Positions 1-5,273 of a DNA stretch of 5,273 bases are shown here, piece by piece. The notes beneath the pieces were generated by a model. It worked only from the letters and a program-made list of their open reading frames with translations. It made no database searches and was not told the DNA's origin. The DNA comes from Actinomycetota bacterium (GTDB lineage Bacteria; Actinomycetota; Actinomycetes; S36-B12), in the NCBI GenBank assembly GCA_009702725.1, contig WLHM01000109.1, positions 1 through 5,273 of the forward strand, written 5' to 3'. Positions within the stretch are counted from its first letter, which is position 1, and each line of letters begins with the position of its first letter. The position numbers and the translations under genes are program-made.

Positions 1-423
1 CGGGCTCGCACCAAACATCTCACTGGTGCTTGCCTGATAGAAACGAATACCGGTATCAACGCTCCGAATCGCTTCAAGCATGTTGATGGTGCTCACGCCT
101 GTTGCCTCTGCGGTATAGACCGGCTCATCGAAGCTCACGCGAACATGTGATTGCGCGGCGAGGTTATAGACCTCGTGGGGGCGGATGTCGTAAACCAGTT
201 GCGACATGCGCGCAGCGTCGGTGACATCACCGTAATGAAGATGCAAGTTCTTGCCCGGGATGTGGTCGTCGTGGTGGATGTGGTCAATGCGCGATCGGTT
301 GAAGGTCGATGACCGGCGCACGACCCCGTGGACCTCGTAGCCCTTTTCGAGGAGTTGCTCGGCCATGTAGGAGCCGTCTTGGCCCGTCACACCGGTGATA
401 AGTGCGCGTTTTGCTTCTGACAA
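1..423 (-). CDS. gmd: GDP-mannose 4,6-dehydratase, N-terminal part (runs off left edge)
   Basis: This gene encodes the cytosolic NADP-dependent enzyme that converts GDP-mannose to GDP-4-keto-6-deoxymannose, the branch point to GDP-fucose, GDP-rhamnose and related sugars. I translated 141 in-frame codons on the minus strand. They show the Rossmann glycine motif GVTGQDGSY at residues 11-19, the RRSSTFN cofactor-binding stretch at 36-42, NLAAQSHVRVSF, and YQASTSEMFG, whose TSE at 133-135 holds the family's catalytic Thr and Glu. The family is usually about 320-370 residues, so roughly 40% is visible; the catalytic YxxxK lies outside the window. The start is TTG at 423-421. It is supported by a GGAGG five bases upstream and by the N-terminus beginning just before the Rossmann strand. 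The next gene is divergent, with about 65 bases between the two starts. The family call is very firm. Confidence 0.96.
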   Translation of the reverse strand, partial: MSEAKRALITGVTGQDGSYMAEQLLEKGYEVHGVVRRSSTFNRSRIDHIHHDDHIPGKNLHLHYGDVTDAARMSQLVYDIRPHEVYNLAAQSHVRVSFDEPVYTAEATGVSTINMLEAIRSVDTGIRFYQASTSEMFGASP

Positions 424-428
424 GGCTT

Positions 429-433
429 CCTCC
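429..433 (-). promoter_or_regulatory. Shine-Dalgarno site fixing the TTG start of gmd
   Basis: The minus strand reads GGAGG, followed by AAGCC and then TTG. This near-perfect anti-16S match with five bases of spacing is the main reason for choosing the TTG at 423. It contrasts with the plus-strand genes of the window, which have no such site at a useful distance. Confidence 0.8.
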
Positions 434-457
434 GACCAGTGGCGTGCGAACCCCGTC

Positions 458-484
458 AGCCTACCGTCACTCTAGACTCAGCAA
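458..484 (-). promoter_or_regulatory. Candidate promoter for gmd
   Basis: On the minus strand TAGGCT (463-458) fits the actinobacterial TANNNT -10 consensus. TTGCTG (484-479) could serve as a -35 with a 15-base spacer, slightly short. Transcription would start near 451, leaving a leader of about 28 bases that contains the Shine-Dalgarno of gmd. A second TANNNT on the same strand, TAGAGT (474-469), is an alternative. The call rests on short motifs only. Confidence 0.35.
473..478 (+). promoter_or_regulatory. Candidate -10 box of the GT2 gene, leaderless type
   Basis: TAGACT matches TANNNT. A transcript starting 6-8 bases downstream would begin at about 484-486, at or next to the candidate start codons GTG 486 and ATG 489. 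There is no Shine-Dalgarno upstream of these codons and no convincing -35 around 450-456. The pattern fits a leaderless mRNA. The box overlaps a minus-strand TANNNT through the palindrome TCTAGA at 472-477. Confidence 0.45.
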
Positions 485-488
485 TGTG

Positions 489-1358
489 ATGAGCCCGGTG
501 GTTGCAGTAGTCGCTACCTATCGCCCGGATGCCGAATCGCTGCTGGCCCTGCTAGATGACCTAGCCCGCGATGGCGTAACCACGATCGTCGTTGACGACG
601 GGAGCCCGTGCACTTTTGATCCCTTGCTTCGCGAGGTTGCGGGTCGAGTTGCCGCTGGAACTCCCGTGAAAGTGCAGCGCTTTGGAAGTAACGACGGCAT
701 AGCCCGCAGCCTTAACGCCGGTGTGACCACGGCTCAGGCTTTGAAGGCACCCTGGCTTTTGACTTTGGATCAGGACACCAGATTGCCGGTGGGGGTAATC
801 GAGCAGTTACTTGCGACAGCTGAGCGGGCGAAGAAAGCCGGCCTCGTGGTTGGCGCAATCGGCCCAATCATCGGCGATGCAAGTGGCGGCGATATCAAGT
901 ATCCGACGCGCGAGGTCAACGGCTTCGCCACCACCGCCGAGATCGTGCAGAGCGGAGCGATTTGGTCGGTCGCAGCTTTGCAGGAAATTGACGGTTTCGA
1001 CGAACGCCTCGGCATCGACGCTGTTGATGCGGCGGCCTGCCTACACCTGCGGCAGATCGACTACCAGGTTCTTGTTGATGGTGAGGCCCGCATTACCCAT
1101 CGCGTCGGCAATGCGCGGGCGGTGCAGGTGCTTGGGCGAACCGTGCTGGCGACCGGCCACAGCGCGGATCGCCGCACCACGATGGTGCGCAATCGCCTGC
1201 GACTAGCGCCGGCCGAGTTCATGCAGTCACCGATCCAAGGCCTGCGCACCATGCGGCGCCTCGCGGTGAGCACCGCTTTGGCCGTCACGGTCGAGGATGA
1301 TCGCTGGGCTAAGGCCAAAGCGAGCGCTCGGGGCTTGTTTCCGAAGCGGCGGGGGTAG
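489..1358 (+). CDS. Family 2 glycosyltransferase, rhamnosyltransferase-like
   Basis: This is a predicted cytoplasmic GT-A fold transferase of 289 residues that adds a sugar from a nucleotide donor to a glycan intermediate. Visible motifs are VVATYRP at residues 7-13, VVDDGS at 34-39 (nucleotide binding), NDGIARSLNAG at 68-78 and LTLDQDT at 91-97. The last holds the metal-binding DxD in the DQD form common in rhamnosyltransferases. The acceptor and base region reads GFDERLGIDAVDAAACLHLR (169-188), and a conserved His follows at 204. RNRLRL near residue 234 resembles the family's C-terminal YxxRN region. No membrane segment is evident. The frame is open upstream to an ATG at 402, but that would extend into the gmd coding region and lacks similarity, so I place the start at ATG 489 (GTG 486 possible). 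The gene sits nine bases before the dTDP-glucose synthase gene, which suggests a dTDP-rhamnose donor. The exact substrate is inferred. Confidence 0.88.
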   Translation: MSPVVAVVATYRPDAESLLALLDDLARDGVTTIVVDDGSPCTFDPLLREVAGRVAAGTPVKVQRFGSNDGIARSLNAGVTTAQALKAPWLLTLDQDTRLPVGVIEQLLATAERAKKAGLVVGAIGPIIGDASGGDIKYPTREVNGFATTAEIVQSGAIWSVAALQEIDGFDERLGIDAVDAAACLHLRQIDYQVLVDGEARITHRVGNARAVQVLGRTVLATGHSADRRTTMVRNRLRLAPAEFMQSPIQGLRTMRRLAVSTALAVTVEDDRWAKAKASARGLFPKRRG

Positions 1359-1361
1359 CCT
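1356..1361 (+). promoter_or_regulatory. Candidate -10 box of rfbA, leaderless type, overlapping a stop codon
   Basis: TAGCCT matches TANNNT and is followed by exactly six bases and then the ATG at 1368, so transcription would begin at or next to the A of the start codon. Its first three bases are the TAG stop of the upstream glycosyltransferase. A run of G at 1351-1355 is 12 bases from the ATG, too far for a good ribosome site. A weak -35 (TTGTTT, 1335-1340) lies 15 bases upstream. rfbA may therefore be transcribed both from here and by read-through. Confidence 0.5.
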
Positions 1362-1367
1362 TCAGAC

Positions 1368-2231
1368 ATGAAGGGCATCATTCTCGCCGGTGGCACCGGC
1401 AGCAGGCTCTGGCCGCTCACCAAAGGTGTCAGCAAGCAATTGTTACCCGTCTATGACAAGCCGATGATTCACTACCCGCTCGCGACTTTAATGGAAGCGG
1501 GACTGCGCGAAATCTTGATCATCACGACGCCGGAGGATTCGCAGTCATTCTCGCGCCTCCTTGGCGATGGCAGTGATCTTGGCATGACGATCAAGTACGC
1601 CGTGCAACCAAAGCCCGAGGGCTTGGCGCAAGCATTCTTAATCGGCGCTGATTTTCTTTCCGGCGACAAGGCCGCGTTGATCCTCGGCGACAACCTCTTC
1701 CATGGTCAAGGCCTTGGACACAAGCTAACAGAACTAACCGAACTATCCGGCGCACATGTGTTCGCCTACGAAGTCGCGAATCCATCCGAGTACGGAGTCG
1801 TTGCCTTCGATCAAAATGGTGTCGCGCTTTCAATTGAAGAGAAGCCGGTGAAGCCGAAGAGTAACTACGCGGTGCCCGGGCTCTATTTCTATGACGAAAC
1901 CGTCGTCGAAATCGTCAAAGGAATCAAGCCGAGTGCTCGCCGTGAACTTGAAATCACCACCCTCAATGAGCACTACCTAAATGCTGGCACCTTGACCGTA
2001 ACCGTGCTTGAGCGCGGCACCGCATGGCTCGACACCGGCACCTTCCGCTCACTCCAAGATGCTGGTGAGTTCGTACGCGTGATCGAAGATCGAACAGGTA
2101 CCAAGGTGGGCTGCGTCGAAGAGATTGCTTGGCGCAATGGTTGGATCACTACCGGCGAGATGATTGCAGCTGCCGAGCCACTACTTAAAAGTGGTTACGG
2201 CGACTACCTAATGCGGCTAGCCGCGCACTGA
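1368..2231 (+). CDS. rfbA: Glucose-1-phosphate thymidylyltransferase (dTDP-glucose synthase)
   Basis: This cytosolic enzyme joins dTTP and glucose-1-phosphate to give dTDP-glucose and pyrophosphate, the first step to dTDP-L-rhamnose and other dTDP-deoxysugars. The 287-residue length is typical of RmlA/RfbA. Visible are the nucleotidyltransferase signature LAGGTGSRLWPLT at 6-18 with K23 in KQLLPVYDKPMIHYPL, the QPKPEGLAQA substrate loop at 80-89, and ILGDNLFHG at 105-113 with the metal-binding D108. Further on are VEEKP-like IEEKP at 156-160, the Y167-to-Y173 segment with VPGLYFYD, and WLDTGT at 220-225 with the second metal ligand D222. The ATG starts directly on the signature. The gene follows the GT2 gene by nine bases and faces the minus-strand unit across a hairpin. 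rfbB, C and D are not in the window. The product could feed dTDP-sugars other than rhamnose. Confidence 0.97.
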   Translation: MKGIILAGGTGSRLWPLTKGVSKQLLPVYDKPMIHYPLATLMEAGLREILIITTPEDSQSFSRLLGDGSDLGMTIKYAVQPKPEGLAQAFLIGADFLSGDKAALILGDNLFHGQGLGHKLTELTELSGAHVFAYEVANPSEYGVVAFDQNGVALSIEEKPVKPKSNYAVPGLYFYDETVVEIVKGIKPSARRELEITTLNEHYLNAGTLTVTVLERGTAWLDTGTFRSLQDAGEFVRVIEDRTGTKVGCVEEIAWRNGWITTGEMIAAAEPLLKSGYGDYLMRLAAH

Positions 2232-2238
2232 GCAGCAC

Positions 2239-2273
2239 CCCGTCAATTTAATATCTGGTATTAGATTTACGGG
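2239..2273. terminator. Inverted repeat between convergent genes, probable bidirectional terminator
   Basis: The 35-base element folds into a stem of CCCGT with ACGGG (2239-2243 with 2269-2273), one C-T mismatch, then nine further pairs (2245-2253 with 2259-2267, including one T-G wobble). The loop is TCTGG. It lies seven bases after the rfbA stop and ends two bases before the TAA of the minus-strand GT4 gene. The near symmetry means both strands form the hairpin. There is no clear T-tract on either side, so termination would not be of the classic U-tail kind. Confidence 0.7.
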
Positions 2274-2274
2274 A

Positions 2275-3957
2275 TTACTTACGGCGAATTTTCGATCGAA
2301 CTTTGCGTAATGACTCCGAAGCCCGCCAGGTGCGACTCGATAAAATCGCGGCAAGTGCAGCGGTATCGGCAGCGGTGCCGCCTACAGCGCTGGTCAATAC
2401 CGTGGGCCGGGCCAAGATCTGCTGGAAGAAATCCACCAGCCCGTTGCTGAAGCCCTGCCAAGAGTGTTCGGCAATGGCTCGGTGCAGATCTGCAACCCGT
2501 TGCCGCGCGGCATCATCACTTGCAAGTAGTTGCTCTAAGTCAGTTGCAAAAGCCTCGACCGACCAATGCTTTGGTAACCCGGTGATGCCAGCGATCTCTT
2601 TTAGCGGCCCGAAGTCAGCAAATGTTGACGGCGTGCCGAGGATCGCAGCCTCATAGGGCACTAGGCCGAAACCTTCGGCGCTGGACGGATAAAGCACCGC
2701 CGCCGCGTTGGCGAGCAGCCAAGCGCGGCTCTTGCCCGTTAGGTGGCCAACGGTATGGGCGGCGCCGCGTAAATCAACATGTGTTGACAGCAATGCATCC
2801 TCGGCCACCTTCGAGCTACTGCTCTTAACATGCAAGCCGGCGAGGACGAGGTCACAGGCCTGGCCAGCTTGCAACACCCGCTGCCACACCGCGATAGCGA
2901 AATCACGATTCTTATGCTGGAAGTCATTGCCGAGCACAGCGACAAATCGCTTGCCGCCCAGTGCCGCAATAGTTGCATCAAGATCGGCATCAGGCGCGTC
3001 GGGCGCGCTGGCTCCCACAATGTGGTCCAAGCCGAGGGGCAACGGTTGCACGCGCTGCGGATCAAGGCGTGGCACCTCAGTTAGCAATCTATTTGCAACG
3101 TCAGCGCTTATCGCGGTGATGCCATCAACGCTGAGCGCGATGCGGCGCTGTAATGCCCGATAGGTGCCCCAAGCTTCGGGGGAACCGTGGTAGCGCGGAA
3201 TGTCATAAGCGATGAGATCTAAGTAGGTGGTAACAACCCGCCGACCCAAAGCGCGAGCATCACCGATATTGCTGCGACCGTCAATTTGATTTGGATACCA
3301 AACGATGTCGCATTGGGCGATCCCTTCCCCCGCCGCGACAATGCGGACTCGGTCAAGGTCGGCTAGGTGCCGCGCGTACGAGGGCAGTTCTTTGATACCG
3401 ACCACATAGATCGCCTCTATGCGGTCATCCTCGGCCATCGCGGTTATTGCCGCCGTTGTCAGAACTTGCGCGCCGGTTTCATGCGGCCCCAACCAGGTGG
3501 CGTCAATGGCAACCGTTAGCCGCCGACCCGGCTTACGGGCTTCCTGCGCCGAGAAAGCTGAGGTGCTTGGGTCAAGCGCCTCCTTAGCGTCTATCGCTGC
3601 TAATGCCATAAGCGTGCTGGCTTTAGCGACGTCCATGTGTTGGGTCATGAAGTGGTCGTGCCAGAGCCCGCGCTCAGCGGCGCCCAAGAACCAAGCCGCC
3701 AATGCCCCTTCGTCATCCTCGGGCAAGGGGCCAACTAAATCTTGGGCATCCTCGGCAATCGCGATCACGACACCACTGGGGGCGGTAGCGCGCACCCAAA
3801 CCTCATTTGCACCGGTACCGGCAACAAGGGAGCAGGTGACTATTCGCGGATCACTATCGAAGCGTTTGGTGAACTCACTCATGCGATCCATCGTCAGCAA
3901 GGCCGGATCACCCATTACACGCAACTGGCGCCCGCGCGAAGTCTTCAGCGGCTCCAT
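2275..3957 (-). CDS. GT4-type glycosyltransferase with uncharacterised N-terminal extension
   Basis: This is a predicted GT-B fold retaining transferase of 560 residues. The C-terminal half shows AVLGNDFQHKNRD (340-352), a DLVLAG strand near 370, HTVGHLTGKSRAWLLANA, and YPSSAEGFGLVPYEA (423-437). The last carries the EX7E pair E428 and E436 typical of GT4, followed by GPLKEI. An N-terminal GT-B half begins near 147 with VAIDATWLGPHETGAQVLTT. Residues 1 to about 145 precede it and match no family I can name; they include MSEFTKRFDSDPRIVTCSL and GLWHDHFMT and hold no evident membrane segment or DxD. The basic tail (TWRASESLRKVRSKIRRK) could touch the membrane. The start is ATG 3957, seven bases after GAGG, with GTG 3960 as the alternative. 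The upstream gene's TGA shares a base with this ATG, indicating translational coupling. Donor and acceptor are unknown; family members are often about 350-400 residues, so this one is long. Confidence 0.87.
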   Translation of the reverse strand: MEPLKTSRGRQLRVMGDPALLTMDRMSEFTKRFDSDPRIVTCSLVAGTGANEVWVRATAPSGVVIAIAEDAQDLVGPLPEDDEGALAAWFLGAAERGLWHDHFMTQHMDVAKASTLMALAAIDAKEALDPSTSAFSAQEARKPGRRLTVAIDATWLGPHETGAQVLTTAAITAMAEDDRIEAIYVVGIKELPSYARHLADLDRVRIVAAGEGIAQCDIVWYPNQIDGRSNIGDARALGRRVVTTYLDLIAYDIPRYHGSPEAWGTYRALQRRIALSVDGITAISADVANRLLTEVPRLDPQRVQPLPLGLDHIVGASAPDAPDADLDATIAALGGKRFVAVLGNDFQHKNRDFAIAVWQRVLQAGQACDLVLAGLHVKSSSSKVAEDALLSTHVDLRGAAHTVGHLTGKSRAWLLANAAAVLYPSSAEGFGLVPYEAAILGTPSTFADFGPLKEIAGITGLPKHWSVEAFATDLEQLLASDDAARQRVADLHRAIAEHSWQGFSNGLVDFFQQILARPTVLTSAVGGTAADTAALAAILSSRTWRASESLRKVRSKIRRK

Positions 3958-5273
3958 CACAAGGCCTCGTAACTACGTTGCAGGTTTGGGTTTAATGCCG
4001 ACGAGTAATACGGATCTAGGGCACAGGATTCAGCCCAGCGCTTCGAGAACAAAGCCTGCTCGGCCGGATCGGGCTTCTTACGCGCCATGGTGGCACCTTC
4101 ATAGTGGGTGAAGTGGGCGTACGGAGTCCACGCTACGCGATAACCAGCCGCCCTGGCTCGCAGGCAGAAGTCAACGTCATTGAAATCTTTTGCAAACTCT
4201 GTATCGAACCCGCCCAAATCATCAAACACGCTGGTGCGAACGAGCATCGCGGCTGCTGTTACGGCACTGTAGTTGCGCGGGGTCAACACCGAACCGAAAT
4301 AGCCTGGCTCCTTCGCGGGCTTACTTATCCACACGTGGGTTGGCCCTGATGGCAGCAACACCATCCCGGCATGTTGCAACCTGCCGTCGGGATAACTGAG
4401 TTTGCAACCGGTGATAGCAACTCCGTCAATCTGACCAAGTTCGAGCAGGCGAGTGATCGGATCAGGCTCGAAGGCAGTGGTGTCGTCATTAAGTAAAAAG
4501 AGGTAATCACCTGTTGCTGCCGAGCGCCCGGTGTTGATCGCTTCGGAAAAGTTAAATGACTCGGTTCGGTACACCACCTGCTTATCGGCTCCAAGCACCG
4601 GCGCAATATCTCCGGTGCTCACCACGATGATTTCGAGTTGTATCTGTGACTCCATCGCCCGCAGTGAAGCGACTGCATCGTCGACAAATCTGCCGGTCGC
4701 CGCTTGGTTTGGCGTGCCGATGGTCGGAATGATTACCGACACCAGGTGGTCTGCCTTAATGCGCGGATGGACGGCGTTTAAGCCCGGCACTTTGCTGGGC
4801 AGTGCTGAACCACCAACACCAACCTCATCGCCAAAAGTGCGGTTGAGGTACTCCTGCTGCGCCCGTGCGGTTGATTGCTGCGCCCACGGCTTTGCATCGA
4901 TCGTCAACGCCGTTGACCCACTCCATGCCCGCCAGTGATAGAGCGGCTTGGGGATGTGCACGACATTGTGCAGATTAGGGAGTAGTCGCAATGCGACATC
5001 AAAATCCTGTGCTCCATCCATCTCGGTGCGAAAACCGCCGATGGCTTCGACGATTTTTTTCCGAAACACGGTGAAGTGGCATAAATACATTTGCGTCAGT
5101 AAAAGCTCGGGTGAGAAATCTGGTTTTGCATAAAGTTCGAAGTGATTACCTCGGGTATCGATCTTGTCTTCGTCTGAGTAGACGATGTCGACCGCGTTGC
5201 CCGCAGCCAATTGGCCTTCAATTGTCGCGGAGAACTCAGCGAAGCAACGCCGGTCAAGTGCATCATCGTGATC
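3957..5273 (-). CDS. Tandem two-domain GT2 glycosyltransferase, N-terminus cut by right edge
   Basis: The visible 438 residues contain two GT-A domains, and the frame stays open to the window edge. The first begins mid-domain with DHDD (1-4, DxD metal site). It continues with YSDEDKID (32-39), YAKPDFSPELLLTQMYLCHF, GAQDFDVALR (87-96) and YHWR (112-115), the usual end of such domains. The second starts at VSVIIPTIG (179-187) and shows FNFSEAINTG (240-249), LLNDDT (260-265), the AAAMLVR region near 341, and FNDVDFCLRARAAGYRV (364-380). It resembles tandem GT2 proteins of O-antigen and S-layer glycan clusters. The internal TTG at 5210 is not a start, since the domain continues upstream of it. 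In the second domain the usual VVDDGS/VVDNGS motif reads VVSTGD, an unusual replacement of the nucleotide-binding Asp. The protein probably adds successive sugars of one repeat unit; the substrates are unknown. Confidence 0.92.
   Translation of the reverse strand, partial: DHDDALDRRCFAEFSATIEGQLAAGNAVDIVYSDEDKIDTRGNHFELYAKPDFSPELLLTQMYLCHFTVFRKKIVEAIGGFRTEMDGAQDFDVALRLLPNLHNVVHIPKPLYHWRAWSGSTALTIDAKPWAQQSTARAQQEYLNRTFGDEVGVGGSALPSKVPGLNAVHPRIKADHLVSVIIPTIGTPNQAATGRFVDDAVASLRAMESQIQLEIIVVSTGDIAPVLGADKQVVYRTESFNFSEAINTGRSAATGDYLFLLNDDTTAFEPDPITRLLELGQIDGVAITGCKLSYPDGRLQHAGMVLLPSGPTHVWISKPAKEPGYFGSVLTPRNYSAVTAAAMLVRTSVFDDLGGFDTEFAKDFNDVDFCLRARAAGYRVAWTPYAHFTHYEGATMARKKPDPAEQALFSKRWAESCALDPYYSSALNPNLQRSYEAL
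3965..3968 (-). promoter_or_regulatory. Shine-Dalgarno inside the upstream gene, before the GT4 start
   Basis: GAGG on the minus strand lies seven bases before ATG 3957 and four before GTG 3960, within the last codons of the tandem GT2 gene. The spacing favours the ATG. With the TGATG stop-start overlap it suggests that ribosomes finishing the upstream gene reinitiate here. Confidence 0.5.

Noticed and set aside
811..1206. Open frame of 131 codons on the plus strand in another frame
   Set aside because: It lies wholly inside the GT2 gene, whose motifs are clear; the translation looks like a frame shadow.
1061..1435. Open frame of 124 codons on the minus strand
   Set aside because: It is antisense to the GT2 gene and the start of rfbA, both well supported, and shows Arg/Ser-rich shadow composition.
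3950..3970. A single GT2-GT2-GT4 gene broken by a frameshift
   Set aside because: The two frames differ, but the overlap has the usual stop-start form with a ribosome site, and both proteins end and begin plausibly. Two coupled genes is the simpler reading.
3419..4111. Open frame of 230 codons on the plus strand
   Set aside because: It is antisense to the GT4 and tandem GT2 genes, crosses their junction, and its translation is low-complexity (Ser, Ala, Arg, Pro) with no recognisable motif.
5208..5210. TTG as start of the tandem GT2 gene
   Set aside because: The frame is open to the window edge and the 21 upstream codons include the DHDD metal motif expected just before this point, so the gene continues beyond the window.
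1..5273. CRISPR array, tRNA, insertion sequence or a defence-like novel system
   Set aside because: No repeated spacer pattern, cloverleaf, transposase or terminal repeats are visible, and nearly every base is in a recognised glycan-biosynthesis gene.

Overview
The window is a piece of a cell-surface polysaccharide (exopolysaccharide or O-antigen-like) gene cluster, most likely from an actinobacterium. Three observations point that way. The GC content is moderate (by eye in the mid-fifties percent). TTG and GTG codons are used or are plausible as starts. Two plus-strand genes have a TANNNT -10 box placed directly before the start codon with no Shine-Dalgarno sequence, the arrangement expected for leaderless mRNAs, which are common in Actinobacteria. 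The lineage is inferred from style, not from a database match.

Layout, left to right. (1) Positions 1-423, minus strand: the N-terminal 141 residues of GDP-mannose 4,6-dehydratase (Gmd), running off the left edge. It starts at TTG behind a good Shine-Dalgarno. (2) Positions 424-488: a short divergent promoter region. (3) Positions 489-1358, plus strand: a family 2 glycosyltransferase resembling rhamnosyltransferases. (4) Positions 1368-2231, plus strand: a complete glucose-1-phosphate thymidylyltransferase (RmlA/RfbA), with its own apparent leaderless promoter that includes the stop codon of the gene before it. (5) Positions 2239-2273: a strong inverted repeat between convergent genes, probably a bidirectional terminator. 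(6) Positions 2275-3957, minus strand: a GT4-type glycosyltransferase with an unassigned N-terminal extension of about 145 residues. (7) Positions 3957-5273, minus strand: a protein with two tandem GT2 domains, cut off at its N-terminus by the right edge. Its stop codon overlaps the start of the GT4 gene, so genes 7 and 6 form one translationally coupled unit.

Together, Gmd makes GDP-4-keto-6-deoxymannose (precursor of GDP-fucose, GDP-rhamnose and related sugars) and RmlA makes dTDP-glucose (precursor of dTDP-rhamnose and other dTDP-deoxysugars). The three glycosyltransferase proteins carry four GT domains (three GT2 and one GT4) that would assemble such sugars into a repeat unit. The rest of the dTDP-rhamnose pathway (RmlB, C, D), the polymerase and the export genes are not in view.

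The coding content is ordinary for a glycan locus. The points most worth a second look are the compact promoter architecture, the uncharacterised N-terminal region of the GT4 protein, and an unusual nucleotide-binding motif in the second GT2 domain. I see no RNA gene, mobile element, CRISPR array or novel defence-like system.
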